64,000 nucleotides of DNA from Pachyseris speciosa (lineage: Eukaryota; Cnidaria; Anthozoa; Scleractinia; Pachyseridae). The first letter of the stretch is position 1. Every line of letters starts with the position of its first letter. The notes beneath the pieces are model-generated. The model had not been told where the DNA came from. It did not search any database and worked only from the letters and a program-made list of their open reading frames with translations. Made by a program: the position numbers and the translations under genes. Shown here piece after piece: positions 20,706-34,600 of this stretch. The stretch is from positions 155,001-219,000 of the forward strand of contig JAEMWC010000232.1 of assembly GCA_016490735.1 (NCBI GenBank), in the 5' to 3' direction.

Positions 20706-22635
20706 ATCCTGTCTCTTATCATCATGCGCAGACTCTGCACTATTAACTGCTGACCGCAAAGGCCCTGGAGCACCTCGTGCCTGTCTCCCATTTGTTGGCC
20801 GCTGAAAACCTAGATTCGCGGGCTTGGGTCTGACAGGTGGCTTGGAGCCTTTTCCTTTGGAGTCTGTAGAGTCACGTGAATGGGACCTTGAACGCTCCTC
20901 CGGTTTAGGCGCCAACGGTGGGCGAGCCGGTTTCGTTTTACTCCTTGGGGCAGGGGTTGGTTGTTGGAGTTCTGAGATGATATTAGCAAGGGGACTGTCT
21001 TCAACGCTACTCTCAAGGCCGCGTTCATCATCGGACAAAAATTCTGGAGGCGGTGAAGCCGGCAAAATGGGAATATCCTCTCCATCCGAAGAATCACCAA
21101 AATCGGCGAAATCCGGGGGAGGAACAGCCGGGGGAAGACTATCGGGTTCCAGTGGGAGGCTTCCAACATCCGCTAGGATGCCATCTTCATCTCCACGGTC
21201 AGTTCCCATTAGTACACTACCGTTGGAAAATTCCGGGGGAACATTAACAGGAGGAGGGGGTGGGGGATCGATGAGAACATCCTCGTCATCATCAAAGCTA
21301 GTTACGGTGATGTGTGGTTTTGGGGTGCGACCGTACGGTTTCATTTCCGGGGATTCGCTTCTGGTAGGGCTTGGTGTTCGCGTCGCTTGAGGTGGAGGCG
21401 GAGGACTGGGGAGATCAATTTGCCCAGCAGCTGCACTGATATTTTTCATCCAGCGACGAAGATCCTGAGGATCCTTCGCAACGAAGAAGAATTCAGAGTC
21501 GTCGTCACATAACAATCTAAATGCGTTTTTCCGCCTTGCAGCATCGCTAGCCTCCTCACAGAACCCATCTGTTAAGTCCAGAGGAGGTGCAGCATAGTTG
21601 GTGCTTTGGGAATCCTTCTTTTCACGATAGAAGAAAAGTTGGTGCCCGCGTAACACTGTGTACAGCGTCTTCCAAACACGCGCATGCGCCTTTCTGCCAC
21701 CAGAGTCAAGCTCTTGTTTTCGCTGCAACATGCCTTCAACAGCGGATGAATCTGAGACTCTTCGCTGGCCCTGAGGACTATTGGCTGCCTTACTACTGTT
21801 ATTATTCTGTTCATCTCGCCGTCTTTGTTCTTCCATTCTCAGTCTTTCGGCCTCCTGTCGTTTCTTTCGCTCTTCTTGTTTCGCTCTTTCCTCTGCCCGT
21901 TTCTTCTCTTCCAAAGCTCTCTGCTTCTCTCTTTCCTCTCGCTGTTTTCTTTCCTTCTCCATCCTCTCATTTTCCTCTTTGAGTCTAATCTGCTCCAATC
22001 TTTTCCTTTCCCTCAGTTCTTGTTCTCTCTTCGCTTCCCGTTCCTCCTCACGCTTTCTTCTCATTTCCATCTCTCTTTCCTCTTCTTCTTCCCTTCTCCT
22101 TCTCTCCTCTTCTTCTCTCACTTCATCCTCTTCCTCTTTCTGTCTATTCACTCCTTCCTCCGGCCGCGTAAGCTTAGTAATTCCCAATAATTTCATTTCC
22201 TGAGCGAGCAGCATTTTCTCAAACTCGTCGTGCTTCTTCAATAAGTCTTCCACAGCATCCAAAGAGTCCCCTACGTCACTTGACTCCTGGTCAAGCTCAC
22301 GTGCATTAAGCCAGGCTTCTAATTGGTCAGCATCTCGCTTAAACACCTGCACCTCTTTGCTGTGCTCTAAGTCTACTCCTTTTTCGCTCCACGTGGTTTG
22401 CAGCGCCTGCCATGCTTTAGACAACCGCTGCTTTTTCTCTCTGACATCCGCGGACGCAGTGTGACCATCTGCGATGAGTTTGTCAGCGGCTTCGTAGAAA
22501 TCATTGACACTCCTTTGCCTCGTGTCTATTTCAGCCTTGTGTTCCTGGTGGCGAGTAAGGAAGCTCTCCGCGCTTGTGACATCATCAGGCAGCTCGTCTT
22601 CAGTGATGACAGATGACATGTGACCAATCCAAGAC
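20661..22635 (-). CDS. Spectrin terminal exon: repeats 29-30, ER/K helix, PH domain, proline-rich tail
   Basis: The acceptor reads ttgtag|GTCTTGG; the first G completes the Met begun by AT of the previous exon, giving DLM|SWIGHMSS. It holds repeat 29 (ITEDELPDDVTSAESFL), the partial repeat 30 (DVGDSLDAVEDLLKKH), a long Glu/Arg/Lys helix, a PH domain, then about 250 residues rich in Pro, Asp, Glu and Ser with PPPPPP runs and SH3-ligand-like stretches (PAPRSKTKPARPPLAPKP), ending in a lysine-rich tail. At 1,975 nt it is about five times longer than any other exon here, and it contains no intron. Confidence 0.93.
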
Positions 22636-25600
22636 CTACAAGAGAAATATACTCGACTTAAATAGAGACTCTGCTGCTTAGCTCATGTCCTTTGAGCGTG
22701 ACAGCAAAGAAAACAAGCAGTATTGTAAAGTTATTAACATTTTTGACCCTTGAAGAAAAAGGTCCGAGACCCTTTGGCTGGTTAACGAGTCCCTCTTAAA
22801 AAGAACACAGAATCTGACCTGAAAAGAAGTCTATATAAGATAAATAGAACTAGTAATACCTCGGGACAAGTCTGAAATCCCAATGCTTGTACATCCCTCT
22901 CTCTCTAACTTCCTGTCATTGCTGGCACACGTTCTATCCTGTAACTGTTCTAAACGCTCAGTTCTTGTAAACACCTCGACGTACATTGATTAAACTCTGC
23001 ACCATCCAACCGTAGCAGTTGTCAGGCTCTTCACAGTGACTTAGCGAGAAACACTTCGTTCACGACTGTCTGCTGTCTAAAAGCAAGCTCTTCTACCAGA
23101 AGTCCTCCACAAACTAGCGTCTAAACGACACCTTGCGCTGTTCTAAGACTATCTAGGTTGTCTACAGGATTGCTCGGCTTAGCACGCAACTTCTCAGCAG
23201 ATAAACGGGTATACATCAGTTTACGTCAATTCGGAGTTTTCCATACACTTTACGTTTCATACAAGGCTTGAAGGATTAAAGCCTGAATGAAACATTCCAA
23301 CATTGTTGCACAAAATGTGGTCTAACTTCAGGGTTGCCAATTAGTGGGTTAGAAAAATTCCCTGACATTTCCCTGAGTTTACACTGACCATCCAAGACAA
23401 AACCTTGGGCAATAAAGTCCGCATTGGAGCCACGGAAATCAATTCCTTTGCAGGATTTTTTTTAAACGACAGTTCCTTTTCTAACATGGACTTTCCTTTC
23501 CAAACCTAATGGCTAGCCAAAAGTAGAATTCCCTGACTTTCACATATAATTTAGAATTTCCTTGACTTGACACAGTTTTCTGACTTTGAAAAAACTCTAT
23601 TTTTCCCTGCTTTTTCCCTGACCGTGACAACCTAGCCTGCGAGCAAGCTCCCTCGGGGGTAAGGGTGAGAGTAGAGAAGAATGGACATACACCCCACCCC
23701 TACCCCCCGGGAGAGCTTGCTCGCAGGCTAGTGGCAACCCTAACTTAGTACGAACGGTTGACAACCCATGATTAGTCATGCTGAGCCAATACGTTTCGTC
23801 GAAAAAATATTTCTGCTGCGTTCAGTTTGGAGCTGTACGTAGAAAACTGTAAAGCTTTGCTTATCAAAGAAGCGCTACTTCAAGCTATTTTACCAGCACA
23901 CCACTCAAACAATGAGAAACACAATCTAAATCAAACAAGGTTAAAAACTCTAAATCGCATGAGACAGACCAGTGGGCTATTTTACAAGGGTAGTGAAGGA
24001 GTCGATTTTGGGACTACCGAGATACGATACGATATGATGAGATGCGATACGATACGATACAATACAATATTTAGCCACGGTAAAAATCACCTGGCATGAG
24101 AAAAATACAGATACACCTCCAAGACACCACAATGTCTCGCTTTATCGTTGTACACACAAACGAAAAAGGAACAAACAAACAATGATAACAAGCATGAACT
24201 CACATAAGATCCCTGAAGTCGTTCAAGAACTTTTGCAGCTCCTCAGATTGCGTCAAATTCGACTTTTTGCTGCTCGCCTTCTCCTGCAAGCGGCGCCATG
24301 ATGACACGACCTCGTCCCTCTGTTCCGCTAAGTGTTCCTGTCCCTCGGGGAACCTTGACGCGAGGTCCTCTGCTTCATGGGAGATTGATTCCACCTTCTC
24401 TCCGAGCGCCTTGAGATCCAGCTGGGGAAGACGTAAGAAAAAAATGCTCTGTTAAACATCAGAAAGAAAGCTAATACATTTCGTGGTATTGAGCATCCAA
24501 TATTGTTAAGAATAAAGGCGCTGCATGATCACCATTGGATTCCAGTCTTCGGAGTGCATTATTTTTACATGTTTTGTTTGTTTTTCTTTTATAGAGCATG
24601 CATGACCCAGCTGTTCCCTGGTAAGCCAATATTTTGCCTTTTTAATGCTATATTCTGATGGTGATCCTGTGCTCTCTGAGAGAATATTGCCCTTTTGAGG
24701 TCAAGGAGGACCGCTGAATGAACTAGGTGAGCAGACTTTCTTGATCATCTTCTAAATAACAAATGTTGGGCCCGCAGTGTTAATACCAGTGCTTGACACT
24801 AAGGCTAGTAAGTATGCTCTCTTCCCGACTAGTAACCATGGTTTCAAGTTTAAATTTGAACTGTTGCTGGAGTGAAAGGCGCTTTCAACGTTTGAAATTA
24901 TAGACGCATCCACTGTAAAGAAAGCAGAATGATGACATTGTGAGGAAAGTGTTGAAGCCTCACTGCCACTGACCTGAAACCCTTGATGCTTCCTCTGCAG
25001 AGCCTGGACACTACTCAGGTCACGTGCTCCATCGTCACTGAACATCAAAGCAGCCTCTTTCTCTTGGATCCAGGCCCTCGTTTCTTCCACGTTCCGATTG
25101 AAGGCGTGAATCTCTCTGGCTCGGTCCAGTGCCTCTAACCGTGAGTTGGTTCTCTCTTTCAAAGTGTCCCACATGGAGCAAACTTCCTCCATTCTGTTTT
25201 CTATAGCCTGTAACAAAAACACGATTATAACACAGCCTGCCGTAAAACGTAGTTCCACAAAATGGATTAAGGCACCTGGTATACGCCTAAATGTATTCTT
25301 ACCTCTCCTTCGCTGTTTCCTTCATCTAACAAAGTTTGCGCTTGCTCAGTTAGACTCGAAATCCTTTCTCCGGACGTCACCAAGTCACGTGTGAAGTCAT
25401 CAAACTTCTTGAGTAGAGTTTCCACGTGTTCGAGATCGCGACCGTAATCATCGGACGTGGCAATCGATTCTCGTTCGGCAATCCACGATTCGACTTCGTC
25501 CGCCTCTCGGTAGAAGTTAAAGAGTTGGTTGGAGTCGAGCAGGCGTTTGTGGCGATGAGAAGCTTTTTGGCTGAGTCCCTCGAAACGAGTTTCCATCTCC

Positions 25601-28600
25601 GACTGAAAAAACAAAAGAAACTTTTTTCAATCTCAGTACTGGCGGAATGACAGTTGTCAATTGACAAAGGGACAAGGAATTCTACTGATTGTAGGGACTG
25701 TTAGTTCAAACCGATCACGTGACGTTATATCTAATTAACGGGCGAGAGGTATACTCTTAACTGAGCCCTTGAAATCTGCGTGCTCGATACAGACCATCGT
25801 CAAAGTCTGGTGAAAGCACAGGTAGCCCAAGCTCTACGATTTGTGTTCACCTTTGTAACGTAAACACAGGTGCGCACCTGTGGTGAAAGTGTATAGGGAA
25901 AACCACGCTGACTAGCTCTCATAGAAAACAAAGGTGAGCAGTCCAGTTCCCCAGTGCCAAAGTAACTACCTTCAGTAACATCTAAAACAGAAATGACAAC
26001 ATTACTTGTCGCCGCTGAATCCTGTCTGCATCGAAATTCTTTGCCGTCACCAGCTCTTGACACGTGTTCTTAAGATCTTCAATCTTTGCTCTGTAGCTTT
26101 CCAACTCCAGTTCCAGAGTCTCGTGTTTACGCAACAAGGACTGGGCACTAGTCTCATCTCGGCCATAGTCCTCACTTGAGACTCTCGGAAGTTTCTCTCG
26201 TATCCAGGTCTCTACTTCAGTTACCTCCGTGAAGAACTGGAAAATATACACAAGCAAAACTGACAATATCGTTAAGATACATGCAAGTGTATTTATGAGC
26301 GCTACAGCTGTTATAACCTTGACAAAACTACGGGTAGGGCAGTGAACATAAATTTGAACCAGCATAAAATTCTAGTTTCACCATAAGGACGAAAGCTATC
26401 AAGCAAATCTTTGCGGCGGTTGTACTTGCCCTGCTCACTAAAAGGTGGTTACTTAATATTTTGAATCCGTGGGTGAAATCATTCCAATGAAAGCTACTGA
26501 ACAGTACTTTCTTATGGTGCAGTTCATTTTGTTTATACCATGCCATAGAGAATGCAGGAAATCTGTTGTATATTCGGTGGTATTAAACCCAACCTGCACA
26601 TCTAACACTGGGCTTATGTCGCAGTAATAGTGAACTGTCTTGTGGTATAATATGGTATATCCTACTGATCACTTGCATTTTCTTGGATGTACACTCACCG
26701 AAGGAAAAATACGAGTGACTTGACGGATCTTCCATGATTTACCACTCGGCAACATTGCATAACTAGTATGTACAAGGTGATTTTAAGTTTTCGAGTCTGT
26801 GGATGAAATTCTACGGCGTGATCATTCAAATGAAAACTACTTAGCAGTAGCTGAGTTAATCTTTTGTCTCACGATCGAGTCACAAAGATGTGGATCGCGA
26901 CGTTTCGACCGCTATACTGCTGGTCTTCATCAGGCGATGGTGTCGACTGGCTGCGTGTGAGTATAAGAAGCGCCGTGGCTGGTGGTGATTGGTGCGTTTC
27001 GATCCTCGCTTAGGCTGTTGTTGATTGGTGGATTTCGATCCTTGTCGTTCAGACTAGAAATTGTTCCCTCAGCGGTCCTCTTTGGTGCTGAGGGAACAAT
27101 TTCTAGTCTGAAAAAATTAACTCAGCTATCATTTGAAACCACGATGACGAACGCCTTTCATAATACTTAGCAGTAGTTCTCTGCGGTACTATTTACAGAG
27201 CTCTATGTAAGTGGTATTAGGTTTTTTGTCCGAGGACAAATTCCTAGGCTGTCTATTCAAGTGCAACCAGTATATTTTTTATGCTGATGAATAAACAAAG
27301 ATGGTAAATTTTGAGCTCAGAGAGTTGTGTTGTTGATTGATTATGGGGGAATCCTTGTTTACAATATTTGCCTCATTAGCATGGACAATTCAGTTTCTGA
27401 TGGAGCTACAAATAAATCAGTTCTGAATATTGAAAGGTCATAGCATGAATAACTCTGCCAATGAATATGATCCTCATGTATTGAATACTTTTTGTGCAAA
27501 GCGGGTTTAAAACCTCAAAATTTTGCAAAGAATGTATGAGCTCATTAGTGCTTTTGCCACCCAGAAATTTTGCAGTTTTTGGAAGACAAAATAAACACGT
27601 TGCAAAATTTAACTAACAAGTTTGCAAATTTAATAAACCAATGAAACCTTGGTTACCGTAAGTTGTCTTCTAACCTGCTGAGCCTGGAGCGATTCTTGCA
27701 AGTTTTGATGCCGAGTGGCTGATAAACTTGATAGTTCGTCCCAGTTCTCTTGCAAATCGGCACACCGAGCCTCGATTTCCTCAGAGGCATAATGCTGACG
27801 CTCTATCAGCTGGTCAGCGGTGGACATCACAGCGTTTATGAGCTGCTCATGCGCTGTTATTTCTGCGTCAACGGCCTCCTGTTTCTTGATAAGATTTTGA
27901 ACCCCTAAAGATAAAACAGGTTTTTAAAAGATTCGTAAAAAGTTTATTCAAAAGGCGCACTGTTTTCTTTTCAATAGGATGTTTTAACTACTTATTATCA
28001 TTGTCACAAAAAGGGATTTGTAGAGAGCAAAACATGGTCCTAGGGCGTTAATTGTTGTCTCGTACCAATCAGGTTGCGCCCGAGGTCATCGGACTTGACA
28101 AGCGTTTCCTTGTCTCGTATCCAGGCCAGCTCTTCTTCCACATTGGCGAGGTACCGTTGAAGGACGAGAGAGTCTTGAAGTTTCTCTCTCCGTGCTTCAG
28201 CCGGCTTGGAGAGACCCATAAATCTAAAAGAAAAGAAAGTATGTGGAAAAAAAGCAACAACATTTGAAAAGTTTTAAGAAGCCACTAGAAACCGATTAAT
28301 ATGCTGTTGGTTGATGCGGGTGCATTTTCATTTTCGCACGGTCGTTAGTTCATAACGAAAACACGTGTAACCTTGACTAGCAATTCGGTTTGGGTAAAGA
28401 GATAATGCCAAATTAAATCGAACTTCGAGACTACGTGGTCTATAAGACCAAAGCTCAACTCGGTTTGGTTGCATAAAGCTACTTTTAGTTTTGACAGGTG
28501 AGCTTCCATTGTAAAAACTTTTTAATGTGTTCATTTGTTCAGTGCATGTAAATCCTTTTATTTATTTTGTTATTACTTGTATTTGTATTTAATGGATTCT

Positions 28601-31600
28601 GTAAATCTGGAAGATAAATATCAATAAAATACAACATAAAAAAAAATTAAAATAAAAAAATTGGCAACTGGGAGTACCTACTATCCCTTTTCAAGATGTT
28701 CGTCTATCACAAAATACTCAACTGAACCCCCGTCCCCCGTGGAGAACACTAGTTCATCACAGGACACCCAACATTGAGTGTTCAGCACAGGAAAGTCAAG
28801 TAAGGGTTCTTGTCTGAGGTAAAAGCACTAACACAGAGAACAAACATCGAGCCAAAGAACTTTCGATTACTCGATCGACTTGTGGTATACCACCAGCTAG
28901 TGTAAATGCTAAGTATTTTATAACAACTTGTACTCTGATAACGCGCGGAGGACGTCAAAACGTGCTAAAAACATCAGTCACGCTACTCGCCTGCGGCTCG
29001 TAGCGCACATCTTTATTCCTATTTCGTTTTGACGCCATCCGTGCGTTGTCAGAATACACACGTAGGTGGCCAAATGAAATGTATTTGTTTAGAGCGGGTT
29101 TCAATTGAGTGTCGAAAGTAATTCTAGTTTTGCTTTGGTTTTGCATTGCTTCGCTCTGTGATTGGACAGCAAAACTCTCCCCACTTTCTCAACCAATAAG
29201 AAGCAAAACCAAAACCAATCGTGACTTGCACGCGCGCATTTCCCGCGCTTTGCGCCGGTTACATGTAATTGCTTCAACTTCTGATTGGTTCGTTGCAATG
29301 TTTCGATCTGTTGTGATTAGCTGGAGTAATTGCTTTGGTTTTGGTTTTACGGCACTCAATTGAAAACTGCTCTAATGGAACGCAACACTGGACCGCTGCT
29401 AACGTTCTTTTAAAGTACCTTTCTGCGACAGCCTTCGCCCTGTCTTCTATCTCGTCCTTCTCAAAGTGGTCAGCTTCCACAAACTCAGCCGCTTGAACTA
29501 AAATCTGGTTCACTCTTTCCTCGTGCGAGGTGATGTCTGCCTCGAGTAGCTGGTGCTTTTTGATCAGATTGTTGGCGCTCTTCACATCTTTGCCAAAATC
29601 CTTCACAAACAACATTGCATGAGATTAATCTTAGTTAAAATTTGCTACCCTTGCTTTCCTTACACAGGACTTGACATAGACGCTCGAGTTTGTAAAAGGA
29701 ATTCCAAAGATTGACCATTCAAGTAACTGCTAATGAGCAGTACTTTCCAGTGGTGTTGTTTATTATGCTGTACAAAGTTGTTCTAACTTTTTGAGTCTGT
29801 GGATGAAATCCTAAAGTGAGACCATTCAAATGAAAGCTACTGAGCAGTACTTTCCTGTGGTGCTGTTTATTATGCTGTACAAGGTGGTTCTAACTTTTGA
29901 GTCTGTGGATAAAATCCTAAAGTGTGACTATTCAAATGAAAGCTACTGAGCAGTACTTTCCTGTGGTGCTGTTTATTTTGCTGTACAAAGTGGTTCTAAC
30001 TTTTGAGTCTGGATGAAATCCTAAAGTGTCACCATTCAAATGAAAGCTACTGAGCAGTACTTTCTGTGGTGCTGTTTATCATGTAGACTTTCGAAAAAAA
30101 ACCTTCTCTTTTGTTTCTTCTCACTTTAATACATTTTTTAGACCAGTCTAAAATGCTCAGTATTGAGCGATAGACCTAAATGGTGCGATTATTCAAATGA
30201 AAGTTACTGAGCAGTACAGCATTCCTAGTGGTACTGCTAGTTAGGGTGACCGATTTTACTGCAAGTATCCTAAGGCCCCTCTATATACAATTAAAATTAA
30301 AAAACAATGGCGACAAACTCTAGAGTTATGCTCTACGATATGGTTCTTGTTTTAAGTCTGCCTATGAAAATCCTTGTGACTTTGACTCTTCTCAGTCTTG
30401 GGGTAAGAGATCTGAATCAAATTAAATTTACTAAAGCGTAGTTCTTTTTTACCACGTAACATACTCCTAGACTTATATTTTAAGATAATCTTACCCTCTG
30501 TATCCTATGCGTTGCCGATATGGGGAAGATTAACTAACAAGGACAGGTTCCTCGCCCTGGAATCTCTACACTGTAGAGCTGCTAAGTTAATATACGGCCT
30601 TACGCGAGATATGTCCACCACAGAAGTACTCAAGACTGCCAAATGGGATTCCTTACACCTTACGTACAAAGTTAAGTTGGCAACATTAGCATATAAGATT
30701 TTTTATGATTGTACTCCTCCCTCTATGGGTCATATCTTAACCAAGAAGACTTCTCCTATCCATCATTTACGTACTATGAACACGGTAACAGTGCCTCGCT
30801 TTAACACATATCTCATGAAAAATTCAATAGCATTCAGAGTATCTACTACACAAGAATGGCCTCTAAATCTGACAAATTACGTAAGTTAGACTTCAGGCGG
30901 AATCTCCGCAAACAATGCCCCACAATAATAATGATAACTTTCTATATTATTAAGACGATTTTAATATACTTTTATTCCTTAAGTTTTAGTTAGTTTAAAT
31001 GCACGACCCCATAAGCGGCAACGTTTTAATCACCATCGTGTTAAAATAAAAGTTATTGTATTGTATTGTACTGTATCAAAAGTAACTGCTATAACAAGCG
31101 CACTAACCTTAGAAGCCAAATTATTCTCCACTTCAGTTATCCACGACTCCAAATCACCCACATTCTTCTCAAACGTCTGCCGCTGAATAGCTTCCTTAAG
31201 CCGCTGACCCTTGTTGTTCGACATGTCACCCAGAAACTTCCACAGTTCCTTCACGTCTTTCAGCCTCGTTTCTACGGTTTCACGTGATCGAGGCGTGGAA
31301 GTCAACAGAGCCTGCCCAGCTCGCAGCACGTTGTCCAGCTGACCTTTGTTCGCTGTAAGCTCGGCTTCAAATGTTTGGTGCTTCTGTTGTTTCTGTAGCA
31401 GGTTGGATGTTTCTCTGTATGAAGCTTCGGACGCTGTTTGTAGCTTCTCGTTTATCCACGACTCGACCTGCATAAGGTCACAAAAAAGCATTGGAATTTA
31501 TTTAACAAGACCTCATTACAAAATCTTTCAAGCAAATACGAGTGGTACAAGATTATGTTCGATTACAGCCTTTGCTTAGCTATAATCACTTTTATCGGAT

Positions 31601-34600
31601 CCCTTTTGGGCAACAGACAAACTTGACAAGAATAGTAAAGGTGTAAAGATATGGATACCGAATATTCCATATAATCGATATTAGGGTTTTCCTGAAAAAA
31701 TATCGATACTACCGTCAAAGCATGAGGTACGACGACGTGAAAATATCGATGACGAGATCGTAATACGCCCAGTGCATATCATACTCGTCTCGTATCGATA
31801 TTGCCCGATCCTGAAAGGACAGGCCTATTGTTCACAAAGTGCTTGGTATCCAGTTCGTCTCAGAAGTAATGAAAACGTGTGAAGAAGTTATAGAAGCTAG
31901 GTTAATAACGTGAATTTTACTACTCATATTCCGTAGTACGGAATTTGAAATACTGAAGGCAAATGATTCAATTAAAAATAAACCGGTTATTTACCTCCTC
32001 GGCATCCCTCAAAAACTGAAACAACTTTCTGGACTCGCCCAAGTCCCCAACCTTTGCCGTGGCCCGCTTTTTCAGTCGTTCCCAGTTCTCTAGAACCTCT
32101 TTGCACCGTCTGTTTATCAGATCTGCATCCACGTGCTCCTGCTGTATCCGCTGATTAGCGCACTGCTGCAAAGCCTTGATCTTCTCTTCGTATGCTGTGA
32201 GGGATTTTTCAAAGTTGTGTTGATTTTTCAGCAGTGTCTCTACTGTATCCAGACTGTCGCTAGACTCCTCCGCCTGTAGAAACGCTACTTTGGTTGCTAT
32301 CCACGTGTCAGCTTGATCAGCGTCTCGCAAAAATAGCTACAAAATAAGTGATATAATACACCATTTTGCTAATGATCAGTTCCTGATGAATTGTGGGTAG
32401 ACCCAATCCTTTGTGTGGGCAAACAGCCATTAGCAAAATGGTGTATTCGCAACGGCACAACAAAACGTGAAAATGAAAAACAAAATCTGAGGAAATTAGT
32501 GGTAATGCAGTGACAAATTAGAGAAGAGTTAAATTAACGTTTCAACTCTTTTTTAGCGAAGTAATGACACAAGAGCACAATTACGACAAAGCAGTTGCCG
32601 ATGAAGGCTTAAAGTGCAGATGAATCGAAAATTAACTACGAATTTTTTTTGTTTTTAGATAGCTTATAATCCCCATCATCATTCGTGTGTAATGTTCAAG
32701 CGTGAAAAATATCTGAGAAGGCGAAAAACCTCAAACCTGGAACGTTTTGCGCAGTTGGCGGCCCCGGCAGTGAATCTTGGTAGTTCTCCGGCATTTTTAT
32801 TCCACGGAACTCACAAAAACTGAGTGACGCACTCGACTGCGTACACACGAATGACGTCACGACTATTCACCAGACCCCAGGTTTTTGTCTAGAATTTTAG
32901 TGAGAAAGGCCCAACTTTCACCGCATTTTAAAATAAGTTCCTCTCAAAATGTTTCTTATAACACCAATTTTCATATTGGAGAAAAAAACTGGCTTTGAAA
33001 TTTCGATTCATGTGCACTTTAAGAGATAGCCGAAACGTCTTAAAGAACCACCTATATATTACAAGTCAGTGACAAACATTAACTATTTTCAAGGAAGACA
33101 AAGCAGTTGTCTATCCAAATAAGAGTTAACTATCAGGCGTATTTAATTCTGGACAACAGGAACTCTCTAAGCTTGAACCAACCTCGTACCCATGGTCTTC
33201 GTTCCCCTTGACCAGCGGTCGGGAAACGAGCGACCCTTGAAAGATCCGATTTAAGTCCGAAAATATCTGACTTCCGGCTGAGCTGCGCATGCTTAGGGTT
33301 CAGCTCCGCGTAAGAGTTTGTAAGAGTTCTGTTTTACTTCCGTTTATTTGAATTGTTTGAAAAAGCCGATCAGAATCGTTTTCGAGAGTCGCTCGTTTCG
33401 TCAAGCCTGCGCAGTACGGAGCGAAGACACGAGGGACGAGAATGAACTTGAACCAAACCTGCAGCTCATAGGACTGTGAGAGTTCAATCTGCTTTTCGTC
33501 CCAGGACTCCACGAGCTCGTCTTTAACCAATGTCATCTCATCGCAGTTTTCTTGAATCTCTTCTGCGGCAAAGTGACCCTGGTCCACTAAACTGAGGCCA
33601 AACGCATGCGCGCTGTTAAACGATTCCATGCGGGCCTCGATCACACCCTGGAAAAAAAGAACTCAGTTAGTGGGACTACCAAGGTGATTTCTTTGGCAGG
33701 TCCAAACAGAATAAAAATTGGGGGGTGCTTATGGCTCATCTGGAAAGAAAGATTAGGTCCTTTATAGAGACGACGATGAACGGGGTGCTTATACTGTGTA
33801 TTTCACTGAAGTGCTTCGGATTTCTTGTGTTTACATCTCTGCACAGGAATAGTTATTGCTTCTAAAGAAAACATATATCAACAACGACGACAACAAAGGA
33901 ATCAAGTTAAGAACCAACAACAACAACCCTTATCTTCCCGAGATTTCATGTAATCCACAAAAGCCATCATAGGTTTGTAGCACATAACTCCATAAAGATT
34001 AAGGTGATTAAAAAGTAAATTGGGAGGTTAAAAATTAAATGGACAAACACGCCCCCAACCTGACATGCACCCGTGTTGTAGTGGACTGTCTGAGTGTTTG
34101 TGTATATCTTCATTTCCCTTTTTAATTTCTCCATAAAATCACTTCTTATTTAATTAACATCCAGGTATATCGTCCCCTTAAGCCGTAAGAGTGATCAGCA
34201 TCAAATTTCTCCTTGTAATATCAATGCTTAATCAATCAGAGTGGACACAGGATTACGGTTATGATAACACAAGATGAATTGATATGTTAACAACTTCTCC
34301 ACACTACTTCTATAAGAAATGTATGGAGGCAACAAAAGAGAATTAGGGGTTAAAGGGTTAACGTTTGCTAAAATGAATTTCAAATTGATTGTCCCTTGGA
34401 CGTTCAATGTTCAATTTCTGGCAAAAGCATTAAACAACAACAAACATCACCAGGAATAGTCCTCAGCTAACTCTGTACCTTTCTCTCTTTGTGTAGTTCG
34501 AGCAAGGCCTCAGCTTCTCTGACGTTTTTGGCTGGTTCTCCAGATGAAATTCGCGTGGCCAGGTCTGTCATCCACGCCATCAGGTCACGGTAATCCATTA

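Noticed and set aside
20824..22203. Several long + strand ORFs (up to 188 codons)
   Set aside because: Antisense shadows of the single long spectrin terminal exon, caused by its biased composition.
24000..24075. GATAC-rich stretch as a regulatory array
   Set aside because: Looks like a decaying simple repeat (gatac/gatat) with no context to suggest binding sites.
29735..30100. Regularly spaced repeats resembling a CRISPR array
   Set aside because: The whole 105-bp unit is repeated, including the 'spacers', and it is in a eukaryotic intron; it is a satellite.
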